Shown: positions 1-7,532, counted from the stretch's first letter. The stretch: 8,915 bases of DNA from Lachnospiraceae bacterium (GCA_900772675.1 CAAGRM010000040.1:1-8915); one strand, 5' to 3'. A program made the numbers and translations. The notes: generated from the letters alone by a model not told the origin.

Positions 1-675
1 CAGGAGCCGCAGAGCCGTGGGGCGGAACTTGACTGGCAGAGAACGGCAATGCGCGGTCGTTTCTGCGGCGGCGAGGCAGTACAGCGTGCAGCCGGAGAAG
101 AGAATGTTTCGGCAGCGGAAGCGATCAGGGATCTGGAAAAGATGCACATTTCCTATCTGAACAGCACGTATGACCCGCAGCTGCTGGAAGAATGGAAAAA
201 GGAAACCATAAACGGTGTGTCCGGCTTCGAAGCTGTGGGGAAACGTCTTGGTTACCGGTTTGTAGTGGAAAATGTGGAAATTCTTTCAGAAGAAGAGAAA
301 CGTATGTGGAAAACGGGGGAAGATTCTTCCGGTCAGATGACCTGGATGCGGATTACCCTGGAAAACCACGGATTTGCCGGGCTGACGGAAGAAGCCGACT
401 GTTTCCTGGAGATAGAAGAGGAGAACAAAAAGCCGGAAAAATACAGGATCCATACCGATGCCAGAGCCTGGCACAGTGGAGAAACCACCATACTTTGCCG
501 GCAAATCAAGCTGCCTGCGGTGGCAGAACCCAAAAAAATGTTTCTGGCATTATACCGCAGGCGGGATGGGCATCCGATTCTGTTTGCCAATCAGAATGCG
601 GAAAGCGGGCGTGTGTTTCTGGGCACGTATCAGAGCAGCTTTTCCAGCTTCAGTGTTCCGAGTCGGAATCCGTAA
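1..675 (+). CDS. DUF4832-family protein, C-terminal part (5' end outside window)
   Basis: The frame is open from base 1 to the TAA at 673-675, so the gene starts left of the window and the ATG at 49 is very unlikely to be its start. Visible product is 224 residues. It aligns by eye with the C-terminal half of the minus-strand protein at 630-2033: GAELDWQ matches DELDFQD, the GGE motif is kept, KMHISYLNS matches RMHVSYLNS, GVSGFEAVGKRLGYRFVV matches GISGYDYIARHMGYRYVV, and the end FLGTYQ matches FRLGTL. This is the DUF4832 pattern, usually found behind a DUF4874 domain with a glycosidase-like barrel; its biochemical role is not established. The last 13 codons (637-675) run past the point where the family normally ends and are antisense to the neighbouring gene, so this C-terminal tail was probably gained by loss of an original stop. 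Whether the 5' part is intact cannot be seen. Confidence 0.8.
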   Translation, partial: QEPQSRGAELDWQRTAMRGRFCGGEAVQRAAGEENVSAAEAIRDLEKMHISYLNSTYDPQLLEEWKKETINGVSGFEAVGKRLGYRFVVENVEILSEEEKRMWKTGEDSSGQMTWMRITLENHGFAGLTEEADCFLEIEEENKKPEKYRIHTDARAWHSGETTILCRQIKLPAVAEPKKMFLALYRRRDGHPILFANQNAESGRVFLGTYQSSFSSFSVPSRNP

Positions 676-2033
676 GTATCATGGGAAAACGTGTTGGCAG
701 GCTGGATTTCCCGCCAAAGTGACGGATCGGTCATCCGAAAATATACCGTATAAGTTCCTTTTTCCAGCTCACGGAACGGAAGGGAAACCGAAAGCTCTGC
801 GGTATTTTGGGGGAGCCAGAATCTGGAATCCCCGGACAGCGGGAAGGAGAAAAGCTTTCCTTTATCGGAAACCAGGGTGATTTCCAGATCCAGTCTGCGG
901 TAGCCGACGGAAAAACCGACATTTTCGAGCTCAATATTCAGCCGGGACTGATGCAGGGCAGTGTTGCGAACCACATAGCGGTAACCCATATGGCGCGCGA
1001 TATAGTCGTAGCCGGAGATACCGTCAAAAACAGAGGATTCATCGTAGTAAACCGAATTTTTCCACTTATCCAGAACCGCCGGATCATGCTCTGAATTCAA
1101 ATAAGAAACATGCATCCGGGAGAGATCCGCAAGGGCATGGTCAAGGTCATTGAAGGGATTGTCGAGAATCACCTCGCCGCCGTTTGGGACAAAATTGCAG
1201 AGCCTGTCCTGAAAGTCAAGCTCATCCTCACGCACCCAGGCAGAGCGATAAGCATCCGCAGAGGCAGGCGTATCTCCGTATGTGCCGGTATCATTTGCTG
1301 TTCCGAGCATTCCGTCATTGAAAAGCCCGAGGCGGGAGGAAAGTGAGCCATCAAAAGCAGTTTCTGCGGAAGGCAGCTCTGCCGAATTCAGAATCTTCCG
1401 TCGCTGTACCGGTGTGCGGACGGACAGAAAAATCGAAGGATCGATCACGTCTGCCAGATGCTGCATCAGAATGGAGCAGTCTTCATCGGACAGATGGTCG
1501 GAGCCATTCATCTCTCCGCAGTTACCGACAAAAATGCCCTGGATCAGAAAAACACTGTCCGTGTAGCGGTTTACGATTGCAGCAGTCTGATCCATGTGGC
1601 GCAGAATCTGGTCGAGGCTTTGCGGTTCCGATTCTTTCGCTTTGCCGTCCCAGTCGTACAGAAAGCGCAGAATCATCGAATTTCCGTGCTTCTGCCAGGA
1701 GGACAAAATCGTGTCAAGCTGTGCAAGTGCCGGATCGGAAAGATCCTGATCGGCAAACCGGCGCAAATTCAGTTCCAGCATCACAAGTCCGGGTGTCTTT
1801 TCGGGATTGGAATCCGGGTCGGGAAGATTGGAGAGCGTATCGTTTCCGAGAACGTAGCCGTACATCGAATAGAATCCGATATACGGATTGGATAATTCCT
1901 CTGCGGATTCCGTACACGCTTCCGGTGTATAACTGACATGATAAAAAGTGCAGATGCAAAGAAAAGCAAACAGGATGAGAAACAACAGGAGCAGAAGCGA
2001 GAATAAAATACGGGAAAACACTCTTTTTTTCAT
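630..2033 (-). CDS. Membrane-anchored DUF4874/DUF4832 protein
   Basis: The product has 467 residues. Residues 5-30 form a strongly hydrophobic signal-anchor after MKKR, so the rest should lie outside the membrane. Residues about 45-205 fit DUF4874: SNPYIGFYSMYG near 48-59, the RFLYDW segment at 123-128, and QGIFVGNCGE around 165-174 in place of the usual aromatic-rich GfiG-WGEW segment. Residues about 205-455 fit DUF4832: LFNDGMLGTANDTGTY at 237-252, GGE at 285-287 and MHVSYLNS at 307-314. The fold is thought to resemble a glycoside hydrolase barrel plus a beta domain, but no activity is proven; a role in surface polysaccharide handling is inferred from the flippase and Stealth genes nearby. 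The start is supported by AAAGGA at 2039-2044, five bases before the ATG. The stop (630-632) lies inside the convergent paralogue, leaving no room for a separate terminator. Confidence 0.88.
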   Translation of the reverse strand: MKKRVFSRILFSLLLLLFLILFAFLCICTFYHVSYTPEACTESAEELSNPYIGFYSMYGYVLGNDTLSNLPDPDSNPEKTPGLVMLELNLRRFADQDLSDPALAQLDTILSSWQKHGNSMILRFLYDWDGKAKESEPQSLDQILRHMDQTAAIVNRYTDSVFLIQGIFVGNCGEMNGSDHLSDEDCSILMQHLADVIDPSIFLSVRTPVQRRKILNSAELPSAETAFDGSLSSRLGLFNDGMLGTANDTGTYGDTPASADAYRSAWVREDELDFQDRLCNFVPNGGEVILDNPFNDLDHALADLSRMHVSYLNSEHDPAVLDKWKNSVYYDESSVFDGISGYDYIARHMGYRYVVRNTALHQSRLNIELENVGFSVGYRRLDLEITLVSDKGKLFSFPLSGDSRFWLPQNTAELSVSLPFRELEKGTYTVYFRMTDPSLWREIQPANTFSHDTYGFRLGTLKLEKLL

Positions 2034-2072
2034 AAAAATCCTTTCTGATCAGGCAGATATAAACCAGAGCGC

Positions 2073-2114
2073 GTCTGAAAAATCATTTCCGCAATCTGCA
2101 AGCTTTTTTCAGAC
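2073..2114. repeat. 10-bp perfect inverted repeat in divergent intergenic region
   Basis: GTCTGAAAAA at 2073-2082 is matched by TTTTTCAGAC at 2105-2114, with a 22-base loop. One mismatch further out, two more bases pair (2070-2071 with 2116-2117). It lies between the start codons of the minus-strand DUF4874/DUF4832 gene (2033) and the plus-strand flippase (2263), in a 229-base gap where promoters for both should be. No T-run follows it on either strand, so it is not an ordinary terminator. It could be a leader hairpin or an operator with two half-sites. I see no convincing -35/-10 pair in this gap. Confidence 0.5.
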
Positions 2115-2251
2115 ACGATCCAATGGCAAAAACATTTGTGATCGCCTGGTTTTCTGTAAAAACGGTGCCGTATCATTCCATCATACCATTTCGGAACAGT
2201 AAAAACCAGAAAAACAGAAGAAAAAAGTAATGAGAGTACATAACAAAGAAA

Positions 2252-2257
2252 AGGAGG
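2252..2257 (+). promoter_or_regulatory. Ribosome binding site fixing the flippase start
   Basis: AGGAGG ends five bases before the ATG at 2263. The other in-frame ATG, at 2230, has no purine-rich site at a useful distance and would put this Shine-Dalgarno sequence inside the coding region. The protein beginning at 2263 (MRIKNLFRNS) also has the normal N-terminus for this flippase family. Confidence 0.85.
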
Positions 2258-2262
2258 ACATC

Positions 2263-3795
2263 ATGCGGATTAAAAATCTATTTCGAAACAGCTTTTTCAG
2301 TATGGTTTCGCAGTTTGCACTCCTGATGCTTGGATTTTTCAGCCAGCGGGCAATGAATTTGTATATGGGTGCGGAACTTGTCGGCATGAACGGAGTCATT
2401 TCCAATGTTATTAACATCCTGTCCGTGACAGAGCTCGGCATTTCGACAGCCATTGTTTATCATCTGTACGGAGCACTTGCAAGGAAGGATGAGCATGAGA
2501 TTGCAGCGCTGATGAACCTGTACCGGAAGGCGTACCGTATTTTTGCGGTGATTGTATTCACGGCAGGAATGCTGCTGCTTCCGCTGATTCATCTGTTTAT
2601 GAAAAACAACAGCTACTCCCTGACGTATATTCGGATCTTGTACGCTATGTGGCTGATTCGCACGGTACTTTCCTATCTGCTCACCGATCGAAAATCGCTT
2701 TTAATTGCAGACCAGAAGGAATACATTGCGAGTATCGCCGGCCTGATTTTAAATGTTGTAAGTTATCTGGCGATTATTCTTCTTGTGACATATCAACAGA
2801 ATTATCTTCCGGCACTTGGCATTGGGATTGTGACAGAGGTGATGCTGAACATCTGGATTAACTGGTATGTGGAACGGAAATATCCGTTTCTTCATCAGCT
2901 GCGGAAAGAAAAAGGTTCCTCTTTCTTTAAGGAGCTGATCTTAAAGGATCTGAAAAACGTGTTTATCTCCAGGGTTTCGGACAAAATGCTGAACTGTACC
3001 GATAACCTGATTATTTCCGGGTTCATCGGCGTCGGCACAGTAGGACGGTATGCGAACTACAGCATGATTACGCAGGCGATTATCAATATTCTTACGATTC
3101 TGGCCAACACGATTCAGCCGACCATCGGAGATTACTTTACCGAAAAGAATTATCGGCGGAACTATGAAATTCTGCGGCAGCTGACCTTTGTGTTTTTCTG
3201 CATTTCTTCCGTTGTGGCCGCCGGACTTTTTTCACTGATTACTCCGTTTATCTGCGATATCTGGCTGAGTCCCGCGTATGAGCTTGGATGGGGAACAGCA
3301 GTGCTTTGTATTGTGGTGCTGCTGATCAAAATCATGGGACTGCCGCTCAGTCTTATGATGGGGGTAACAGGACTGTTTGAAAAAGAAAAAAATGCAGGCG
3401 CATCAAGTGCGGTTCTGAATCTGATCGTATCGCTTGCTCTTGTAAGACCATATGGCATGACAGGAGTCCTTCTTGGAACCTTACTTTCCTATCTGCTGCA
3501 GATCTGCTATCGATACGTTATTTTTTTCCGGGATTTTCTGGAAATGAAAGAAGAAGCGATACGTTATGCGAGGGATCTGGGCGAATACACCGCGGTGATG
3601 ATCCTGGAAGTCGCAGTGACGCGAAGGATCATACCGCTGATCTATGGAAACGGTGGAATGACGCCATTTATCTTCTGTTTTGTCCTCTGTATTCTGGTGC
3701 CGCTGGCACTAAATGGTGTGTTCTTTGGAAGAGGCTGGAGACTCCAGAGTATTGTGAAAATGGTGCGGGGAATGAAAAGAAGCGGAAGCAGATGA
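2263..3795 (+). CDS. Polysaccharide flippase, MATE/MOP superfamily (Wzx-like)
   Basis: The product has 510 residues when started at 2263. It is hydrophobic along its length, with many membrane spans. The N-terminal region reads like Clostridia lipid-linked oligosaccharide flippases: AELVGMNGVISNVINILSV, then TELGISTAIVYHLYG, then a polar loop with ALARKDEHEIAALMNLYRKA. Family knowledge says such proteins move undecaprenyl-diphosphate-linked repeat units across the cytoplasmic membrane for capsule or exopolysaccharide assembly. The length is normal for the family and no frameshift is seen. It stands alone on the plus strand: divergent from the DUF4874/DUF4832 gene upstream and convergent with the protease gene downstream. 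The donor lipid and glycan are unknown. A link to the export module to its right is possible only by position. Confidence 0.9.
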   Translation: MRIKNLFRNSFFSMVSQFALLMLGFFSQRAMNLYMGAELVGMNGVISNVINILSVTELGISTAIVYHLYGALARKDEHEIAALMNLYRKAYRIFAVIVFTAGMLLLPLIHLFMKNNSYSLTYIRILYAMWLIRTVLSYLLTDRKSLLIADQKEYIASIAGLILNVVSYLAIILLVTYQQNYLPALGIGIVTEVMLNIWINWYVERKYPFLHQLRKEKGSSFFKELILKDLKNVFISRVSDKMLNCTDNLIISGFIGVGTVGRYANYSMITQAIINILTILANTIQPTIGDYFTEKNYRRNYEILRQLTFVFFCISSVVAAGLFSLITPFICDIWLSPAYELGWGTAVLCIVVLLIKIMGLPLSLMMGVTGLFEKEKNAGASSAVLNLIVSLALVRPYGMTGVLLGTLLSYLLQICYRYVIFFRDFLEMKEEAIRYARDLGEYTAVMILEVAVTRRIIPLIYGNGGMTPFIFCFVLCILVPLALNGVFFGRGWRLQSIVKMVRGMKRSGSR

Positions 3796-3801
3796 TTTTT
3801 T

Positions 3802-3831
3802 GCGGCAGCCTGTCATTTGCAGGCTTACCGC
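3802..3831. other. Hairpin between convergent genes, not a canonical terminator
   Basis: AGCCTG at 3807-3812 pairs with CAGGCT at 3820-3825 around a 7-base loop, and GCGG at 3802-3805 pairs with CCGC at 3828-3831 outside a small internal bulge. It sits in the 29-base gap between the flippase stop (3795) and the protease stop (3825-3827), partly overlapping the latter. The six T residues at 3796-3801 come before the stem on the plus strand and read as A after it on the minus strand, so neither direction has the U-tract of an intrinsic terminator. It may stabilise 3' ends or slow polymerase. Confidence 0.45.
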
Positions 3832-4262
3832 CCGGAAGAAATTTTGCGAAAAAGTGCCATGATACGCCAGAAAAACGGGCGGATGGGGCGCAGGAAAAGC
3901 CAGAGAGAGGAAAGCATGCGGTAGACCGGATGAGAGACAGAAAACGATTTCCCGTTGCGCACAACACCTGTCAGCTTCCCACGGATCTGATCCGGGCGGA
4001 GCGGCCCTTCGATTTCGGTCTGGTTGTCCCCGACCAGATAAAAGCCATCCGAAGTGATGCGGCAGATCCGGTGAAGCACAAGAATACCCTGTTCACGGCG
4101 GTAAAGAATGACATCGCCGCGGCGGAGAAGATGGATCGGATACGCCTCAATGACGGCCTCATCCCGTCCGGGATGAAAAAGCGGATACATGCTGTAGCCC
4201 TGCGGCTTCAGCCGGATCGCGGAGCCGTCTTTTAAGAGCTGTTCAATGTCGTAGGTATACAT
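3825..4262 (-). CDS. S24/S26 family signal-peptidase-like protease
   Basis: The product has 145 residues. GYSMYPLF at 22-29 holds the nucleophile Ser24 in the usual GxSMxP context. RRGDVILYRR at 47-56 and VLHRICRI at 62-69 match the second conserved block, but His64 stands where bacterial signal peptidase I has Lys, as in the SipW, archaeal and ER-type enzymes. GDN at 78-80 fits the last conserved block. There is no N-terminal membrane anchor; instead the C-terminus (about 109-145) is rich in aromatic, hydrophobic and basic residues and could bind the membrane. GGAG at 4270-4273 lies seven bases before the ATG. The gene is divergent from the PqqD-HprK/exporter operon. Because that exporter lacks a C39 peptidase domain, this protease is the obvious candidate to remove the leader of the substrate at 7533-7913; that pairing is inference. 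Confidence 0.82.
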   Translation of the reverse strand: MYTYDIEQLLKDGSAIRLKPQGYSMYPLFHPGRDEAVIEAYPIHLLRRGDVILYRREQGILVLHRICRITSDGFYLVGDNQTEIEGPLRPDQIRGKLTGVVRNGKSFSVSHPVYRMLSSLWLFLRPIRPFFWRIMALFRKISSGR

Positions 4263-4295
4263 ATGGAAACTCCGTTCTGAAAAAAAGATAGATTT

Positions 4296-4304
4296 ATTAT
4301 AGCA
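4296..4304 (-). promoter_or_regulatory. Extended -10 promoter for the protease gene
   Basis: Read on the minus strand, TGC is followed directly by TATAAT (4301 down to 4296), an extended -10 element. There is no good -35 hexamer at 16-18 bases upstream, which extended -10 promoters tolerate. Transcription would begin near 4289, giving a 5' leader of about 27 bases before the ATG at 4262. A plus-strand promoter for 4343-5509 must lie in the same 80-base gap, probably overlapping this AT-rich patch, but I cannot define it. Confidence 0.55.
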
Positions 4305-4342
4305 TCTCTTTTCCGGAGCGAAAAGACAGAAAGGAACAAAAA

Positions 4343-5509
4343 ATGAGAATCAGAAGACAGGAAGGATATCTGCTGCAGAAAATCGGAAAAACCGTTTATC
4401 TTTTGCCCTATGGACAGAAAATTGCGGACCAGAAGCGTGGAATGGAACTGAATGAAACGGCTCTGAGGTTATGGGAGATGCTGGAACAGCCGCAGACGGT
4501 GGAAGCACTGACAGACAAGATGGCCGCATATTACGAGATTCCAAAAGAGGAGCAGGGAGAACTGGCGAAGGATATAGAGGCATTTGTACAGGAACTGCTT
4601 GTATTTGGCGCTGTGCGCCGGGAGCTGGGCTGCCCAAAGGGAAGCTGTGAGGGGCGGCTGCATATTGCGGGAATAAAAATTGAAGTCTATGGAGAAAAAG
4701 GATGCATTCCGAAGCAGTTTGATGCATTTCGCATGACAGATGGCGAAAATCCGGAGAAAGCAATCCCGGATCTTATCCTGGAACTGGCAGAACGTCTGCC
4801 AGGGAGCCGTCAGAACGGAACCATTCTGATCCGCAACCGGGATCTAACGGTTGCCATCTGGGAGGAGGGCTATGTTTTCCGGTTCGATACACTGAAAAAT
4901 ATTTACGAAATCTGGATGAAAGAAGACGGCAGTTATGTGCGGATTTATTATCGCTGCCCCATCAATGAGGAAGAGCAGGATTCCCTCTTCCTTGCAATCC
5001 GCCCGGTATTTCTGTTTCTGGCGCAGCGAAGGGGAATGTTTGCACTGCATTCGGCATCCCTTTTGTATCTTGAAAAAGCCTGGCTGTTTTCCGGTCCGTC
5101 GGGGATGGGAAAATCAACCCACACGGCACTCTGGAAAAAATTGTTTGCGACACCGTTTCTGAACGGGGATCTGAACCTGATCGGAAAAGAGGGAGAGAAA
5201 TTCGTTGTCTATGGCATCCCGTGGTGCGGAACATCAAAAATCTTTACGACGGAGAAAAAAGAGCTGGGTGGAATTGTACTGTTGGAAAAGGCGCCGTCGG
5301 AAGAACTGGTTTCGCTGACAGAAGAACAGAAAACCCTCCGTGTGATGCAGCGCATGATTTCCCCACCCTGGACCGCAGAGCTGATGGTAAAAAATTTAAA
5401 ATTCGCAGAAGCGGTTGCAAAGGAAAAGCCGGTTTACTTCCTACGATGCACAAAGAATGACACAGCGGCGGAAACGATACGGCGGCAGATCGAGGAGGAT
5501 GAATCATGA
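4343..5509 (+). CDS. PqqD-like domain fused to HPr-kinase-like ATPase
   Basis: The product has 388 residues. Residues 1 to about 95 form a PqqD/RRE-type winged-helix domain: GYLLQKIGKTVYLLPYGQ, then LNETALRLWEML, EQPQTVEALTDKMA and a C-terminal helix. In RiPP pathways such domains bind the leader of the substrate. The C-terminal half is an HPr kinase/PEP-carboxykinase-type ATPase: FALHSASLL before the P-loop GPSGMGKST at 251-259, FLNGDLN at 272-278, and GIPWCGTSK further on. HprK relatives in lasso peptide clusters phosphorylate the precursor, so substrate phosphorylation is a reasonable guess. No lasso cyclase or leader peptidase B2 is present in the window. AAAGGA at 4330-4335 lies seven bases before the ATG. 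The TGA overlaps the exporter ATG by four bases, so the two are translationally coupled. Confidence 0.85.
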   Translation: MRIRRQEGYLLQKIGKTVYLLPYGQKIADQKRGMELNETALRLWEMLEQPQTVEALTDKMAAYYEIPKEEQGELAKDIEAFVQELLVFGAVRRELGCPKGSCEGRLHIAGIKIEVYGEKGCIPKQFDAFRMTDGENPEKAIPDLILELAERLPGSRQNGTILIRNRDLTVAIWEEGYVFRFDTLKNIYEIWMKEDGSYVRIYYRCPINEEEQDSLFLAIRPVFLFLAQRRGMFALHSASLLYLEKAWLFSGPSGMGKSTHTALWKKLFATPFLNGDLNLIGKEGEKFVVYGIPWCGTSKIFTTEKKELGGIVLLEKAPSEELVSLTEEQKTLRVMQRMISPPWTAELMVKNLKFAEAVAKEKPVYFLRCTKNDTAAETIRRQIEEDES

Positions 5510-7275
5510 AGGAGCTTCGGCAGAAGATAGGGAAATACCTTCAGGCAGAAATGCTGCAGAAGATGTGGAAGGAATTTCGCTGGATTTTTCAGTATGCCAG
5601 AAGGTACTGGAAAGCCATGCTTTTTTATACGGCGCTTGGCATTTTCGGAACCGGTGTTTCACTGGCATCGAGTGTGATCTCAAAGGATCTTGTCGATATC
5701 ATCACAGGCCACCAGACGGGAAAACTGATGCAGACCTTTGCATTGATGATAGGATTTTCCTTTGGAAATACCCTGATTTCCCAGGCGACCAGTTATGCCT
5801 CGACGATGATTAACCTGAAAGTAGATCGGGAAATCCAGAATGACATTTTTGAAAAAATTCTGGTGACGGACTGGGAATCCTTAACCACTTATCACACGGG
5901 CGATCTGGTTACACGCTGGAGCTCGGACGCATCGAACATTTCCGGCGGTATCCTGAACTGGCTGCCGAATCTTGTGATTTATACGGTAAAATTTATCAGT
6001 GCACTGGCAGTTGTTGTTCATTACGATCCGACATTTGCGGTCTTTGCACTGCTCGGAATCCCGTTCAGCGCCCTGCTGTCGCGCCCGCTGCTGCGGCGGA
6101 TGACGAACAACAATCAGCGGAGCGCACAGATGAGCGCGAAGCTGTACGGCTTCAACCAGGAGGCATTTTCCAATATTCAGACGATTAAGGCATTCGATAT
6201 GATTCGTTTTTATGTAAATCGTTTGAAAAATCTGCAGCAGGACTATATCAAAATGCGGCTCGATTTCCAGAAAATGTCCATTGCAACATCACTTCTGATG
6301 ACGCTGATCAGCTACGTTGTTTCCTACAGCTGCTATGGCTGGGGAATTTACCGTGTCTGGAGCGGAGCAATTTCCTATGGAACGATGACCATGTTTCTGT
6401 CCCTTTCCGGTACGCTGACCGGTGCGGTCAACTCTTTGGTGAGTCTTGTGCCGTCGGCGATATCACTCGGCATTTCAGCCGGCCGTCTGATGGATATCGT
6501 AGAGATGCCGCAGGAGGATTACAGTGCAGATGGCGAAGTAGAACAGTTTGCGGAGAAATATCAGTCGGGAGGCATCGGACTTAAGATGCAGGATCTTTGC
6601 TATACGTATCACACAGGGACGGAAGTGTTTTCGAATGCTTCGATGGAAGCGTGGCCGCATGAGATTATTGCACTGGTTGGCCCATCGGGAGGGGGGAAAA
6701 CAACCATGCTCCGCCTGATTTTGTCCCTGCTGCGTGCGCAGGAGGGGGAAGCCTGGATCGGTGCAGGAGAGGAACCATCGCAGAGGCTTGCCCTGTCGCC
6801 GTCTACGCGAAAGCTGTTTTCCTACGTGCCGCAGGGAAACACGATGTTTTCGGGAACAATAGCGGAAAATATGCGGAATGTGAAGCCGGAAGCTACAGAC
6901 GAGGAGATCATAGAAGCATTAAAACTGGCATGTGCCTGGGATTTTGTGGAAAAACTGCCAGACGGTATTAAGAGTATGGTGAAAGAACGCGGCGGTGGAT
7001 TTTCAGAGGGGCAGGCACAGCGGCTTTCGATTGCGCGCGCACTGCTTCGGAAATCACCGATTCTGCTGCTGGATGAAGCAACCTCGGCACTTGATGTGGC
7101 AACAGAGAGGAAGGTGCTGAACAATATTATGACGGATACGTATCCGCGAACCTGCATTGTAACGACACATCGGCCTACGGTACTCGGAATCTGTACGAGA
7201 GTGTATGCGATTCGGGATAAGAAGTGCGAAGTGGTGGGTGAAACGGAGATCGCGGAGATGGAGAAGGATTTTTAA
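5506..7275 (+). CDS. ABC exporter, fused permease and ATPase, no peptidase domain
   Basis: The product has 589 residues, a typical ABC half-transporter that would work as a dimer. The membrane domain shows spans at about 36-58, 76-98, 149-171, 173-192, 260-284 and 291-312. The ATPase domain has Walker A GPSGGGKTT at 392-400, Q-loop Gln443, a signature in the variant form FSEGQ at 499-503, Walker B ILLLDEATSALD at 519-530 and H-loop His555. There is no N-terminal C39 cysteine peptidase domain, so any leader cleavage must be done by another protein. Translation is coupled to the PqqD-HprK gene by an ATGA overlap, with GAGGAGG just upstream. The coupling and the candidate substrate next door suggest export of the 7533-7913 protein; drug or lipid export cannot be excluded from sequence. 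Confidence 0.88.
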   Translation: MKELRQKIGKYLQAEMLQKMWKEFRWIFQYARRYWKAMLFYTALGIFGTGVSLASSVISKDLVDIITGHQTGKLMQTFALMIGFSFGNTLISQATSYASTMINLKVDREIQNDIFEKILVTDWESLTTYHTGDLVTRWSSDASNISGGILNWLPNLVIYTVKFISALAVVVHYDPTFAVFALLGIPFSALLSRPLLRRMTNNNQRSAQMSAKLYGFNQEAFSNIQTIKAFDMIRFYVNRLKNLQQDYIKMRLDFQKMSIATSLLMTLISYVVSYSCYGWGIYRVWSGAISYGTMTMFLSLSGTLTGAVNSLVSLVPSAISLGISAGRLMDIVEMPQEDYSADGEVEQFAEKYQSGGIGLKMQDLCYTYHTGTEVFSNASMEAWPHEIIALVGPSGGGKTTMLRLILSLLRAQEGEAWIGAGEEPSQRLALSPSTRKLFSYVPQGNTMFSGTIAENMRNVKPEATDEEIIEALKLACAWDFVEKLPDGIKSMVKERGGGFSEGQAQRLSIARALLRKSPILLLDEATSALDVATERKVLNNIMTDTYPRTCIVTTHRPTVLGICTRVYAIRDKKCEVVGETEIAEMEKDF

Positions 7276-7282
7276 AGATAAA

Positions 7283-7325
7283 AAAAGAAAAAGCAATGGG
7301 GACGCACCTCATTGCTTTTTCTTTT
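7283..7325. terminator. Bidirectional intrinsic terminator
   Basis: The arms 7283-7298 and 7310-7325 are perfectly complementary over 16 bp, including the core AAAGCAATG/CATTGCTTT, and can extend through GGG/CCT to a 5-base loop. The A-rich left arm and T-rich right arm give a U-tract in both directions. It starts 8 bases after the exporter stop on the plus strand and 17 bases after the stop of the remnant on the minus strand (7342), so it should end both the PqqD-HprK/exporter operon and the substrate transcript. Confidence 0.9.
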
Positions 7326-7341
7326 GATAACTTGCTGAAGA

Positions 7342-7500
7342 TTAATCGGTAATTTTATCACTAACAACCGCAAGACCTGGCTTAGAAATTACAACTAAAT
7401 CATCTAAACCAATGTTATCATTAGGATTTTTCTGGAATTTCATATAGCGAGAAGCAACATCGAGATGCAGCGTAAGCGGAATCGAGATGTTGCTCTGAAC
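7342..7500 (-). pseudogene. C-terminal remnant of a second substrate-like protein
   Basis: Read on the minus strand, the frame from 7500 encodes about 52 residues and ends with TAA at 7344-7342. SNISIPLTLHLD followed, after an insertion, by NIGLDDLVVIS resembles the C-terminus of the intact upstream protein, SNPLTIGIHLN followed by TSIDDLKMTGF. The remnant is in a different frame from the intact gene and begins about 33 bases after its stop (7533). It has no start codon with a ribosome binding site; the only ATG (7441-7443) is internal. The rest of the gene, including a leader, is missing. Codon use looks more AT-rich towards its end. It would be transcribed from the same promoter as the intact gene. 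The similarity is short and was judged by eye, so homology is likely but not certain. Confidence 0.6.
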
Positions 7501-7532
7501 AGTTATCAAAGTTTTTAGAGCAGGTTTGCTTT

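Noticed and set aside
1343..1936. A 197-codon open frame on the plus strand
   Set aside because: It lies wholly antisense to the DUF4874/DUF4832 gene, has Arg/Ser-rich nonsense composition and no ribosome binding site.
2230..2262. Earlier in-frame ATG that would lengthen the flippase by 11 residues
   Set aside because: It has no ribosome binding site, and the AGGAGG at 2252-2257 is ideally placed for the ATG at 2263.
4275..4304. Plus-strand promoter for the PqqD-HprK/exporter operon
   Set aside because: TTCTGA and TATAGC with an 18-base spacer are too weak to call, although a promoter must lie in this gap.
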